64,000 nucleotides of DNA from Beutenbergia cavernae DSM 12333. GTDB lineage: Bacteria; Actinomycetota; Actinomycetes; Actinomycetales; Beutenbergiaceae. The number at the start of each line of letters is the position of its first letter. Positions within the stretch are counted from its first letter, which is position 1. The stretch spans positions 496,001 to 560,000 of the forward strand of contig NC_012669.1 of NCBI RefSeq assembly GCF_000023105.1, given 5' to 3'. Shown here piece after piece: positions 44,256 through 52,509 of this stretch. The position numbers and the translations under genes were made by a program. Under the pieces are notes generated by a model, which saw only the letters and a program-made list of their open reading frames with translations, was not told the origin of the DNA and did not search any database.

Positions 44256-45136
44256 GGCGTCTCCTTGCGGGTGAGGTGGACGAACAGGTCCTGGAGGCCC
44301 ACGGAGTCGACCTCGACGCCGGCGGCGCGGACGGCGCGGCGCGCGTCGTCGTCGAGCGCGACGTCGAGCGTCACGCGGACCACCCCGCCCAGGCGTTGCC
44401 GGGCGAGGACCGTGTGCTCGCGCGCGATGGCCTCGACGGCGTCGGCAGGGCCGGTCAGCCCGGTGCCGCGGGCGCGGATCGCATCGGCGGAGTCGGCCAC
44501 GAGCACGCGGCCGCGGTCGATGATGACGACGTCCTCGAAGAGGCGCTCGACCTCCTCGATGAGGTGGCTCGAGATGATGATCGTGCGCGGGTGCTCGGCG
44601 TAGTCCGCAAGGACAGCGTCGTAGAAGGCGTAGCGGCTGGGGGCGTCCATGCTGAGATAGACCTCGTCGAAGATCGTCAGCGGGGCCCGCGAGGCCAGGC
44701 CGAGGACGGCGCCCAGTGCCGAGCGCTGGCCGCGCGAGAGCGAGTTCGGGGACTTCTTCGTGACGATGGCGAAGACGTCGAGCAGCTCGGCGGCGAGGTC
44801 CGTCGACCAGTTCGGGCGGGTGGCCGCGTAGTAGCGGAGGGTGCGGCGCACGGGCTCGTCCCCGATCACGTCGCCGCTCTCGCGGACGAGGTGCACGCCT
44901 GCCATCACGAGCGGGTCCTCGAACGGGTCGACGCCGTCGACCCGCACGGTGCCCGACGTCGGTCGGCGCAGGCTCGCGAGCAGCGAGAGCAGGGTGGTCT
45001 TGCCGGCGCCGTTGCGGCCGATCAGGCCGGTGATGATGCCGGGCCGGAACGCGACATCGGCGCCGTCGAGCGCCTGCTCGTCTCCGTAGCGCACGACGAC
45101 GTCGCGCAGCTCGGCGCCGAAGGGTGCGGGTGTCAT
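44252..45136 (-). CDS. YtrB-like ABC ATPase
   Basis: 294 residues. Walker A GRNGAGKTT, a signature reading LSRGQRS (the second Gly of LSGGQ is replaced by Arg), Walker B LTIFDEVYLSMDA (variant of the usual DEP) and switch His in SSHLIEEVE. These variations are known in YtrB/YtrE-like and other regulatory ABC systems. The start overlaps the stop of the GntR gene (ATGA), the standard YtrA-YtrB order. C-terminus has a 60-residue regulatory extension. Confidence 0.88.
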   Translation of the reverse strand: MTPAPFGAELRDVVVRYGDEQALDGADVAFRPGIITGLIGRNGAGKTTLLSLLASLRRPTSGTVRVDGVDPFEDPLVMAGVHLVRESGDVIGDEPVRRTLRYYAATRPNWSTDLAAELLDVFAIVTKKSPNSLSRGQRSALGAVLGLASRAPLTIFDEVYLSMDAPSRYAFYDAVLADYAEHPRTIIISSHLIEEVERLFEDVVIIDRGRVLVADSADAIRARGTGLTGPADAVEAIAREHTVLARQRLGGVVRVTLDVALDDDARRAVRAAGVEVDSVGLQDLFVHLTRKETP

Positions 45137-45501
45137 GGCTTCTCCGTGGTGCTGGTGCCGAGGATGTGGGCGACGACGGCGTCCCGGGAGATCCCGAGCA
45201 GGTCGGCCTGGGTGAGGGCCGGGTCGAGGACCTCGCCGAAGAACGCCGCGCGGTGAGCGGCGAGGAGCTTCTCGCGGGCGCCGACCGTGACGAACATGCC
45301 GAGGCCGCGGCGCTTGTAGATGAGCCCCTCGTCGACCAGCTGCGCGTACGCCTTGGCGACGGTCGCGGGGTTGATGCGGAACGTCGTCGAGAACTGTGTG
45401 GTGGACATGACCTGCTCCTCCTCCCCGAGGGAGCCGGCGAGGATCTGCGCGCGGACCATGTCGGCGATCTGCACGTAGATGGGCTCAGGGCCGTCGAACA
45501 T
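45133..45501 (-). CDS. GntR family regulator, YtrA subfamily
   Basis: 122 residues, the short YtrA layout: a winged helix domain (PIYVQIADMVRAQILAGSLGEEEQVMSTTQFSTTFRINPATVAKAYAQLVDEGL, helix-turn-helix at roughly 33-55) plus a two-helix dimer tail (LLAAHRAAFFGEVLDP). Such repressors control linked ABC genes and respond to cell-wall stress. A palindrome 22 bases upstream of its start is the probable operator. It leads the operon with five ABC-related genes. Confidence 0.9.
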   Translation of the reverse strand: MFDGPEPIYVQIADMVRAQILAGSLGEEEQVMSTTQFSTTFRINPATVAKAYAQLVDEGLIYKRRGLGMFVTVGAREKLLAAHRAAFFGEVLDPALTQADLLGISRDAVVAHILGTSTTEKP

Positions 45502-46303
45502 AGGGCCCGCTCCTCGTTCGGGGGTTCATTACGTAAGTAGTGAACCATGGGAGCGGCCTCGGGGCAAGACGGCGTCGTTGCGACGCACGCCCTGACCCGT
45601 TCGGGGCTGGGAGTGCCCGGGCGCTACGTCGCTTCCCTAAGGAGCCGGAGTGTGAGTGCTCGAGCGCCGAGCCGGCGCCCGCGTCGTCGGCGCCGGGCCG
45701 GCGGCCCGTCACGCCGACGAGCAGCCAGCCGAGCCCGAGCTGCCCCTCCGTCGCGATCCAGGCGATGACCGCTGACACGCCGCTCCCGACGGCCGGCTCG
45801 AGCGCGAGCGACGCCGGCACACCGGCCAGGACGAGCGGCGCGCACGCGACGAGCAACGCGCTGACCGGACGGGGGAGCGCGCCCGAGCGCCACGTCGCGA
45901 CGCCGATCAGGGTCGTGCCGACGTAGGCCAGGTGCGCCAGCGCCCAGGCCGGGATCGCGGCGACGGCGACGACGTCGGCGGCCCCTGCGGGCAATGTCGG
46001 TGCGAGGCCACCGAGGGCGGAGCCGAGCAGGTGCGCAGCCAGCCCGGCGACGACGAGGCCGGTTCCCCAGCGGCCGAGCCGGCCGGACGTCGCGGGGCGC
46101 GAACGTCCGAGGCCGACGACGCCCACGAGCAGCAGGGCGCCGCCGATCACGGCGACGGCGACCTGGGCGACGGACGTCGGCGATCCGAGCTCCGGCTCGC
46201 CCCACACGGGGGAGCCGGCCGCGGCGAACGCGATGCCTCCAAGGACCAGGCCCGACCGCGTCGCCTGGGGCAGCGCACGGGATGCTCTCGCCGTCGTCGT
46301 CAT
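45485..46303 (-). CDS. Small integral membrane protein with an unusual C-terminal tail
   Basis: 272 residues. The first 200 or so form about six membrane helices (AGLVLGGIAFAAAGSPVWG, AVIGGALLLVGVVGLG, and others); no family is recognised. The reading frame continues for about 60 further basic residues (GKRRSARALPAPNGSGR to YVRRP), running through the YtrA operator and overlapping the GntR start by 17 bp. The tail is probably the result of a lost stop codon, or a sequencing slip near 45650; the natural end is likely close to the GVTGRRPG segment. ATG at 46303 is chosen from the hydrophobic start. Confidence 0.6.
   Translation of the reverse strand: MTTTARASRALPQATRSGLVLGGIAFAAAGSPVWGEPELGSPTSVAQVAVAVIGGALLLVGVVGLGRSRPATSGRLGRWGTGLVVAGLAAHLLGSALGGLAPTLPAGAADVVAVAAIPAWALAHLAYVGTTLIGVATWRSGALPRPVSALLVACAPLVLAGVPASLALEPAVGSGVSAVIAWIATEGQLGLGWLLVGVTGRRPGADDAGAGSALEHSHSGSLGKRRSARALPAPNGSGRASQRRRLAPRPLPWFTTYVMNPRTRSGPYVRRP
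45523..45546. promoter_or_regulatory. YtrA-type operator palindrome
   Basis: GGTTCATTAC-GTAA-GTAGTGAACC, 10-bp arms with one mismatch around a four-base centre. Both arms contain the (A)GTTCA-type half site favoured by YtrA-like GntR regulators. It lies just upstream of the regulator start. Confidence 0.75.
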
Positions 46304-46383
46304 CCGGCCAGCGTGCCCCACGCGTGTACCGCACGACTCCCTCCGACGGGTGAGATGTGGGGCGGCGTCCCTATGCTGGCCGC

Positions 46384-47142
46384 GTGCTGCTCGTGCTGCC
46401 ACCGTCGGAGACGCAGGCGCGGCCGTCGGCGGGTTCGGGCGACCCGCTCGACCTCGCGGACCTGTCGTTCCCCGGCTTGACGGACGCCCGGGAGCGCGTC
46501 CTGCGCGGCATGGTCGCCACGAGCACCCGGCCGGACGCGCTGCGCCGACTGGGCGCGCCGGCCGGTGCGGTGGCGGACGTGCTGGCGAACGTCGACGTCG
46601 AGGATGCTCCGACGCGGCCCGCCGTCGAGCTCTTCCACGGCGCGCTGTACGCCGGGCTCGACGCCGCCTCCTGGGACCCGACCACCGCGCGCCGGGCGGG
46701 TCGGCGGATCGTGATCCTGTCGTCGCTGTTCGGCGCGCTCCGCGCGCACGACGCCGTCCCCGCGTTCCGGCTCCCCGTGTGTGCGCTCCTGGACGGGCTC
46801 GACGTCGGGCTCGAGCGGTACTGGCGCGCTGAGCTGGGCCCGGTTCTCGACGAGGCGGCGGGGCGCGAGCTCCTGGTCGATGTGCGCTCGAGCAGCTACA
46901 CCTCGCTGTGGAAGCCGGGGCCGGACGTCGCGGAGCGGTGGGTTCTCGTGCGCGTGCCCGGTTCCCCGTACGAGGCGAAGCGGACGCGTGGGTTGCTCGT
47001 GCGCCACCTGTGCGGGCTGCCGCAGGGTCCGCTCGAGCCCGAGGAGCTCGTGCCCGCCGTGGCGGAGGCGTTCACGACGGCGCTCGCCCCGCCGGAGCGG
47101 CCGGGGCGACCCTGGGTGCTCGACGTCCGCCTGGCCGGCTGA
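46384..47142 (+). CDS. yaaA: YaaA/UPF0246 peroxide-stress protein
   Basis: 252 residues of the DUF328 family. Hallmarks are LLVLPPSETQ at the start, RPAVELFHGALYAGLDA, IVILSSLFGALRAHD and DVRSSSYTSLWKP (usual ...YxxxxxP). In E. coli YaaA lowers free iron in peroxide stress and binds DNA; in actinobacteria the role is probably similar but untested. GTG at 46384 is six bases after TATGCT (leaderless). Confidence 0.87.
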   Translation: MLLVLPPSETQARPSAGSGDPLDLADLSFPGLTDARERVLRGMVATSTRPDALRRLGAPAGAVADVLANVDVEDAPTRPAVELFHGALYAGLDAASWDPTTARRAGRRIVILSSLFGALRAHDAVPAFRLPVCALLDGLDVGLERYWRAELGPVLDEAAGRELLVDVRSSSYTSLWKPGPDVAERWVLVRVPGSPYEAKRTRGLLVRHLCGLPQGPLEPEELVPAVAEAFTTALAPPERPGRPWVLDVRLAG

Positions 47143-47304
47143 CCAGGCCACGTCGTCCGGTCGGGGCGGTGGCCGGCTCACCGTCGTGACGGATGTCATC
47201 GCCGAGCGGTGAGGTCCGCGGACGAAGCGGTGACACGGCGCCCTACTGCCGTCGCGCCGTCGCGGAGAGGCTGGGAGCAACCCCAACGAAAGGTGTGCTT
47301 CCCG

Positions 47305-47787
47305 ATGTCCGACCTCATCGTCAACCTCCAGGACTTCACGGAGTCGTTGCCCCCGCTGCTCCGGTGGGTGGGGGTGATGCTCGCCGGGCTGATCCCCTAC
47401 GTCGAGGCCGAGGGTGCGGCGCTCATCGGGACCGTCGCCGGCATCCACCCGGCGGTCGCGATCCCGGCCGCTGTGCTCGGCAACGCGATCGCGCTGGCCG
47501 TCGTCGTCGGGATCACGTCAGCTGTGCGCACCGGTGTGACGCGCAACCGCACGTCGGACGCCAACCCGAAGCGGGAGCGCATGCGGCGCGTGTTCGACCG
47601 CTGGGGCGTGCCGGGCGTGAGCCTGCTCGGTCCGGTCCTGCTGCCCAGTCACGTGACCGCAGCCGCGATGGTCGGCTTCGGCGCCCCGCGCGGCAAGGTC
47701 CTCGCCTGGGGAGTCGTCGCCGTCGCCGCGTGGGCCGTGGTGATCGGCCTCGTGGCCTACCTCGGCATCCGGGCCACGCTCGGCTGA
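47305..47787 (+). CDS. Small multidrug-export-like membrane protein
   Basis: 160 residues with four to five membrane segments. GLIPYVEAEGAALIGTVAGIHPAVAIPAAVLGN and FDRWGVPGVSLLGPVLLPSHVTAAAMVGFGAPRGKV match the Sm_multidrug_ex family, which has a DedA-like G-x-P-x-E and G-x3-PxR reentrant layout. Function unknown, perhaps ion or lipid handling. ATG at 47305 has AAAGG 12 bases upstream. Confidence 0.8.
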   Translation: MSDLIVNLQDFTESLPPLLRWVGVMLAGLIPYVEAEGAALIGTVAGIHPAVAIPAAVLGNAIALAVVVGITSAVRTGVTRNRTSDANPKRERMRRVFDRWGVPGVSLLGPVLLPSHVTAAAMVGFGAPRGKVLAWGVVAVAAWAVVIGLVAYLGIRATLG

Positions 47788-47863
47788 CCGCTCCGGGACG
47801 ACGTCGCCAGGTCGGCGCGCGTCGACGTTCTGGTCGTCTGCGGTGGGGACGGGATGCGTTGCT

Positions 47864-47943
47864 GGGAACCTGGTCGTTCTGGTCGTTCTGATCGTTCTGG
47901 TCGTCTTGCGGTTCGGCGAAGCGACCAGAACGACCAGGTTCCC
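47864..47943. repeat. Palindrome with internal TGGTCGTTC tandem repeat
   Basis: Perfect 22-bp arms, starting GGGAACCTGGTCGTTC at 47864-47885 and complementary at 47922-47943. The left arm and loop hold four tandem copies of a TGGTCGTTC-like nonamer (one with A). Both flanking genes end toward it. Confidence 0.8.
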
Positions 47944-47988
47944 GGAGCACCAAACCCGCGGATCGTGTTCCGCCTGGCAACCTCAGAC

Positions 47989-48110
47989 TCAGGGGCGCAG
48001 GTCGAGGCAGAAGCCCGGGTACTCGGGGTAGGCGCCCACGCGGTCCGCGACGAAGCCGAGTGATTCGTAGAACCCCACGGCGCTGGGGCTCGCCTGCCAG
48101 GTGCGGCTGA
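47989..48110 (-). pseudogene. Truncated GNAT acetyltransferase C-terminus
   Basis: A minus-strand frame reads SRTWQASPSAVGFYESLGF then VADRVGAYPEYPGFCLDLRP and stops. AVGFYESLGF is the conserved end of GNAT acetyltransferases (acetyl-CoA loop and final strands). About 35-40 codons remain; no start or N-terminal domain is recognisable upstream before the MFS gene 3' end. Probably a decayed gene beside the palindrome. Confidence 0.55.
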
Positions 48111-48192
48111 GGTGTGGTCGCGTGACGGGGTCGTTCGGCGGTGCCCGACGCCGCGGATCCCCCCCCGCAGGTGTGCTGGCGGGCGGGCGCCG

Positions 48193-49413
48193 TCAGGCGA
48201 GCCGACGGCGCCGCGCGGTGAGCGTGGCCACGGCCAGGTGCAGCGCGAGCGTGGCCGCAAGCACGACTGCGGCGACCACCAGCAGACCGGGCGGCTCGAG
48301 GCCGCCGGCCAGGGTGAGCCCGCCGAGGCCGCCGCCGAGCGCGGACCCGAGCGAGATCGCGCTCGCGTTGAGCGCCATGACCATGGTCGCGGACTCCGGC
48401 GCCATGGCGGCCAGCCGCGCCTGCTGCGGCACGGCCGCCCCGCCGTTGCCCACGCCGGCGACGAAGAACCACACCAGACCGAGCACGGCCGTGACCGACA
48501 GCGACGTGACGGCGAAGGACACCGCACCGAGCACGCTGTTCAGGAGCAGGCCCACCAGGATCACGGTGAGGACGCGCGCGGGCGTGAAGCGGTCGGCCAG
48601 GCGGCCGGTGAACGCGTTGCCGAGCAGGCTGGCGAGGCCGTACCCGAACATGATCGCGATGATCATCCAGCTCTCCGGGTGCGTCGGGCCCAGGATGAGG
48701 ACCGCGTACGTGAAGCAGGTGTAGCTCGCGCACAGGATCCCGGTGGTGACGAGCAGGCCGCCGACCAGCTGGGGGCGGCCCAGCGGCCGGAGCCGCTCGC
48801 GCAGAGTGGTGGCAGGCAGGGTCAGACGCGGGAGTCGCAACGCGATCCCGACCAGAGCGACGGCGCCGACCACGGCGACCATGACCAGGGGGAACCGCCA
48901 GCTCGACTGGCCGAGGAGCAGTCCGACCGGCACGCCGAGCGCCGTGGCCGCCATCCAACCTCCGAGCACGAACGAGAGGGCCCGGCCCCGGTGCTGCTCG
49001 GGCGCGAGGTGGATCACGTAGCTCGTGATGACGGCGTTCAGCAGGCTGGCGCCGAGGGCCGACAGCACGCGCCCGCCGAGCGCGGCCGGGTAGTTCGGTG
49101 CGAGCGCCACGGCCAGGTTCCCGGCCACGAACACGGCCAGCGACGCCGCGATGGTCCGACGGCGTTCCCAGCCGCCGGTCGCTGCGCCGAGGATCGGACC
49201 CGCGAGCGCCGAGGTCAGCGCGAACACGGAGACGAGCTGCCCGGCCCACGAGTCGCTGACCTGGAGGTCGCCGGCGATCGCGGGCAGCAGCCCGGCCAGC
49301 ACGTAGCCGTCGATGCCGGTGGAGAACGCGGCCACGGCGAGCCAGATCAGCGCGTGGTACGGCAGGCGGGACGGCGTCGTCGACGGCGTCGTCACAGAGA
49401 GTGGTGTCGTCAC
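48193..49413 (-). CDS. MFS transporter, arabinose-efflux/DHA1 type
   Basis: 406 residues with 12 membrane helices. Contains STGIDGYVLAGLLPAIAGDL (segment 1), GAATGGWERRRTI (motif A variant), RVLSALGASLLNAVITSY and a second repeat with GRLADRFTPARVL. Motif C-like GVPVGLLLGQSSWRFPL. Likely exports a drug, sugar or metabolite. Two in-frame GTG starts (49413, 49395) exist; the first is chosen, with no clear ribosome site, so start confidence is low. Confidence 0.85.
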   Translation of the reverse strand: MTTPLSVTTPSTTPSRLPYHALIWLAVAAFSTGIDGYVLAGLLPAIAGDLQVSDSWAGQLVSVFALTSALAGPILGAATGGWERRRTIAASLAVFVAGNLAVALAPNYPAALGGRVLSALGASLLNAVITSYVIHLAPEQHRGRALSFVLGGWMAATALGVPVGLLLGQSSWRFPLVMVAVVGAVALVGIALRLPRLTLPATTLRERLRPLGRPQLVGGLLVTTGILCASYTCFTYAVLILGPTHPESWMIIAIMFGYGLASLLGNAFTGRLADRFTPARVLTVILVGLLLNSVLGAVSFAVTSLSVTAVLGLVWFFVAGVGNGGAAVPQQARLAAMAPESATMVMALNASAISLGSALGGGLGGLTLAGGLEPPGLLVVAAVVLAATLALHLAVATLTARRRRLA

Positions 49414-49511
49414 AAGTCTGCGTGCCCCGCCGCGGTCGAGTTCTCGAATGGCCTCGACGAGGCTATCGGGTGCCGCGGTGCGCCTCGTCGTGCGGAGGAG
49501 CCGGGCGGCCG

Positions 49512-50597
49512 TCAGTCGTCGCGCGGGCGGTCGCGGTCCCGCGACGGCTGCACGCGCTTCGGCTCGCCCGGCATCTTCGGGTACTCCGGCGGGTAGGGCA
49601 GGTCGCCCAGCCCGTGGTCGCGCTCGTCGCGCGCCGCCCACTCGAGCAGCACGTCGAGCGATCCCGCGGGGTGGTCGGCGTCGCCGTTCGCCCCCGCGAA
49701 CAGGTCGCCGACCTCCGCGAACCGGTCCGGCATCGTCAGCACCGTGAAGTCGTCGGGCTGCACCTGGTCGACCTCGTCCCACCGCAGCGGCGCCGACACC
49801 GTGGCCCGCACGTTCGCCCGGATCGAGTAGGCGGACGCGATCGTGCGGTCCCGCGCCATCTGGTTGAAGTCGATGAACACCCGCTCGCCGCGCTCCTCCT
49901 TCCACCAGTTCGTGGTCACCTGCTCCGGAGCGCGTCGCTCGACCTCACGGCCGAGCGCGATGACGGCGCGCCGTGCCTCGACGAACGACCAGCGCGGCTC
50001 GATCGGCGCGAACACGTGCACACCGCGCCCGCCGGACGTCTTCGGCACAGCTGTGAGCCCGGCCTCCGCCGCGACCTCCCGCACGAGCGGTGCGAGCCGG
50101 GCGGAGTCGACGTAGTCCGTACCCGGCTGCGGGTCGAGGTCGATGCGCAGCTGGTCCGGGGAGTCGACCTCGGGACGGCGCACCGGCCACGGGTGGAACG
50201 TCAACGTCCCCTGCTGCGCGGCCCAGGCGACGACGGCGAGCTCGCTCGGGCAGACCTCCTCGGCCGTGCGCCCGCTCGGGAACGTGATCTCGACGGGCTC
50301 CACCCAGTCCGGCGCGTACTGCGGCACCCGCTTGCTGTAGAAGCCGTCGCCCTTGGCGCCCTGCCGGGTCGTGAGCTTCATCCCGTCGGCGTAGCCCTGC
50401 GGCCAGCGCTCGAGCGTGGTCGGTCGCTCCTTCAGAGCCGCGAGGATCCCCTCGCCGACACTGATGAAGTACCGGACGACGTCAAGCTTCGTGACGCCGT
50501 CGCCGACGCCTGCGAACAGCACCTTGTCGGGACTGCTGACCTTCACGGTGCGGCCGGCCACGTCGAGCTCGACGGGCGGCGTCTGGGCGCGTGCCAT
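49512..50597 (-). CDS. LigD-type polymerase (PolDom/PrimPol) protein
   Basis: 361 residues of the archaeo-eukaryotic primase superfamily as found in LigD. Typical blocks are VSSPDKVLFAGVGDGVTKLDVVRYF, LRIDLDPQPGTDY with the catalytic DxD, SGGRGVHVFAPI with the conserved His, and ARDRTIASAYSIRANVRATVSAPLRWDEV. As a stand-alone domain it can add ribonucleotides and fill gaps during end joining. ATG at 50597 has TAGCCT seven bases upstream. A separate LigC-like ligase lies at 39733; no Ku gene is in the window. The last 40 residues are basic and disordered. Confidence 0.9.
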   Translation of the reverse strand: MARAQTPPVELDVAGRTVKVSSPDKVLFAGVGDGVTKLDVVRYFISVGEGILAALKERPTTLERWPQGYADGMKLTTRQGAKGDGFYSKRVPQYAPDWVEPVEITFPSGRTAEEVCPSELAVVAWAAQQGTLTFHPWPVRRPEVDSPDQLRIDLDPQPGTDYVDSARLAPLVREVAAEAGLTAVPKTSGGRGVHVFAPIEPRWSFVEARRAVIALGREVERRAPEQVTTNWWKEERGERVFIDFNQMARDRTIASAYSIRANVRATVSAPLRWDEVDQVQPDDFTVLTMPDRFAEVGDLFAGANGDADHPAGSLDVLLEWAARDERDHGLGDLPYPPEYPKMPGEPKRVQPSRDRDRPRDD

Positions 50598-50714
50598 GCA
50601 CGCCAGGCTAGGGCCGGCCGCCCACACGCGCTCGGACCGTGCCCGTGAAGACCGGGACGCGTATCGTGCGGCACGGGTCGCGGGTCGCGACCGACGAGAG
50701 CCGGGAGGGCCCAC

Positions 50715-51392
50715 ATGCCGACCATCGCCGTCAGCGGGAGCACCGTACAGCACCACCCCGCCGAACGCGGGACCGTCCGGCTCGCCATCACGTTCACTGG
50801 CGATCGCCGCGATCACGTGTTCCGCGCCGCGGAGAAGCTCCACGGGAGCGTCGTCGCCCAGGCGAAGGAGCACGTGGCGGCCGGCGCTGCGACGTGGTGG
50901 GGGTCGGACCGCGTCGTGGCCTGGAGCTACGACGAGTGGGTCAAGCCCAAGCCGCACCAGGACGGCGTGAAGGTCCGTCGGTTCCGCGCGTCGGCGGCCG
51001 TGCGCGTCAAGTTCGCCGACTTCGCCGCACTCGGCGCCTGGGTGTCGGACGTCGGGGTTCTCGAGGGCATCCAGGTGCAGGGCATCGAGTGGGCGCTGAC
51101 CGAGAAGCGGCGCGACGCCGTCGTCGCGCAGGTCCGCACGGCCGCGGCGCAGGACGCCGTCACGCGGGCACAGGCGTACGCGGACGCGCTCGGCCTCGGC
51201 CCCGTGCGGCTGCTCGCCGTGTACGAGGACGGGCTGCGTCCCCATGTGTCCGCCGGCGCCCCCGGCCCCGTGGCGTTCGGCGCCCGAGCGATGGCCGCGG
51301 ATGCCGGCGGGGGCGCGTTCGAGCTCCGCCCCGACGACATCGACGTCCACGCCGAGCTGACCGCCGACTTCGAAGCCGGAACCTCGGCGTAG
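50715..51392 (+). CDS. SIMPL (DUF541) domain protein
   Basis: 225 residues. Starts PTIAVSGSTVQHHPAERGTVRLAITFTG, the SIMPL beginning, and continues with DAVTRAQAYADALGLGPVRLLAVYEDG, the conserved middle. Other SIMPL proteins are outer or periplasmic; here no signal peptide is seen, so this one is cytoplasmic. Function unknown, possibly in oxidative stress. GGAGG six bases before ATG 50715. Confidence 0.83.
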   Translation: MPTIAVSGSTVQHHPAERGTVRLAITFTGDRRDHVFRAAEKLHGSVVAQAKEHVAAGAATWWGSDRVVAWSYDEWVKPKPHQDGVKVRRFRASAAVRVKFADFAALGAWVSDVGVLEGIQVQGIEWALTEKRRDAVVAQVRTAAAQDAVTRAQAYADALGLGPVRLLAVYEDGLRPHVSAGAPGPVAFGARAMAADAGGGAFELRPDDIDVHAELTADFEAGTSA

Positions 51393-51395
51393 CCC

Positions 51396-52073
51396 GTGCG
51401 CGTCGCGGTGTACGTCGACCCGAGCGCCGGCATGGCGCACGACGGGTGGGCGAGCGCCACGACGTTCGACCTGGCCGCATGGGGCGTCGTCGGCCAGGGG
51501 CCCGACGACGGCGCGGCGCTCGCCGACCTGAGCCGTCGCCTCACGGACGCCGGCGTGGTGGTGGACCCCGCCGTCGTCGAACGGCTCGAACCCGCACCCA
51601 CCGGCACGGAACGGCTCTTCGGCCCGGAGCTCCTGCCGGCGACCCCCGAGCAGCGGGTCGCGACGCAGGCGGTGCTCGACGACGTCCGCCCGCGCACGCT
51701 CGCCCTGCTCGACTCGCTCGGCGAGGCGGAGCTCGACCGGGAGGACCCCGAGCGCGACCTGCCGGCGTGGGCGGCCTGGCGAACGCTGCGCGCGATGTTC
51801 TGGCACATCGCCGACTGCGAGACGAGGTACTACCTCGCGTGCCTCGGGATCCCGGCGCCGCCCCGCCTCCAGGACCTGCGCGCGGAGCTGGTCGCGTCGG
51901 CCGCGGCGGTGCGGGAGGCCGTGGCGACGATGCCCGCCGATCTCGTGGTCGACGTCGGCGCGGAGGGGCGGTGGAGCACCGTCAAGGTGCTGCGCCGGCT
52001 CGCGTGGCACGAACGCGACGAGCTCGTGGCCATGACCGCGCTGGCCGCGCGGGCGCGCGGCGCGACGGCGTAG
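51396..52073 (+). CDS. DinB-like protein with a HicB-like N-terminal segment
   Basis: 225 residues. The first 55 (VAVYVDPSAGMAHDGWASAT, then GQGPDDGAALADLSRRL) recall the partial RNase-H fold of HicB antitoxins (G-x-G-x-T/D-x2-EAL). The remaining part is a DinB-like four-helix bundle with AMFWHIADCETRYYLACLGI and RLAWHERDELVAMTAL holding the metal-ligand histidines. The GTG start is three bases after the SIMPL stop, so the two are coupled. Fusion of these domains is uncommon and the function is unknown. Confidence 0.65.
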   Translation: MRVAVYVDPSAGMAHDGWASATTFDLAAWGVVGQGPDDGAALADLSRRLTDAGVVVDPAVVERLEPAPTGTERLFGPELLPATPEQRVATQAVLDDVRPRTLALLDSLGEAELDREDPERDLPAWAAWRTLRAMFWHIADCETRYYLACLGIPAPPRLQDLRAELVASAAAVREAVATMPADLVVDVGAEGRWSTVKVLRRLAWHERDELVAMTALAARARGATA

Positions 52074-52131
52074 CTCGCCCTCCCGACGACGCCGCGCTGG
52101 GCACCTGGTGCCTGACGCCATATGCCGCGTA

Positions 52132-52160
52132 TTGCCATAGTGTGTGACACACAATAGGGT
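52132..52160 (+). promoter_or_regulatory. PadR promoter with operator in the spacer
   Basis: TTGCCA (52132-52137) and TAGGGT (52155-52160) are 17 bases apart, a near-canonical promoter. The spacer holds TGTGTG-A-CACACA (52141-52153), a perfect inverted repeat in the style of PadR sites. Repressor binding would block RNA polymerase directly. The TAGGGT is seven bases from the ATG at 52168. Confidence 0.8.
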
Positions 52161-52167
52161 GATGGAC

Positions 52168-52509
52168 ATGAGCATGGATGACACGTCCGCTGGGCACCTG
52201 CAGGAACTCCGCCGCGGCACGGTCGTGCTCGCGAGCCTGGTGTGCCTGCGTGAAGCCGGATACGGCTACGCGCTGCTCGACCAGCTCGACGGGCTGGGCA
52301 TCTCCGTCGACGCGAGCACGCTGTACCCGCTGCTCCGCCGCCTCGAGAAGCAGGGGCTTCTCGTCAGCGAGTGGAACACCGACGAGGCGCGGCCCCGCAA
52401 GTTCTACCGCACCTCGCCCGCGGGCGAGGCTCTCACCGCCGCGCTCGTCGCCGACTGGCGACGGCTGAACGACTCGATCGAATCCCTTCTGAAGGAGAAC
52501 CCCTCATGA
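52168..52509 (+). CDS. PadR family regulator
   Basis: 113 residues. PadR winged helix: ELRRGTVVLASLVCLREAGYGYALLDQL, then VDASTLYPLLRRLEKQGLLVSEW and PRKFYRTSPAGEALTAAL. It likely represses its own operon via the palindrome in its promoter. ATG at 52168 is preferred over ATG 52162 or GTG 52144 because TAGGGT is seven bases upstream. The stop overlaps the next start (ATGA). The pair is PadR plus HAAS-domain membrane protein. Confidence 0.88.
   Translation: MSMDDTSAGHLQELRRGTVVLASLVCLREAGYGYALLDQLDGLGISVDASTLYPLLRRLEKQGLLVSEWNTDEARPRKFYRTSPAGEALTAALVADWRRLNDSIESLLKENPS

Larger units (their letters stand above)
47788..48192. other. Convergent intergenic region with palindrome and gene relic
   Basis: Holds the 22-bp-arm palindrome (47864-47943) and a GNAT-like gene remnant (47989-48110). 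No intact gene is visible. Confidence 0.6.
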
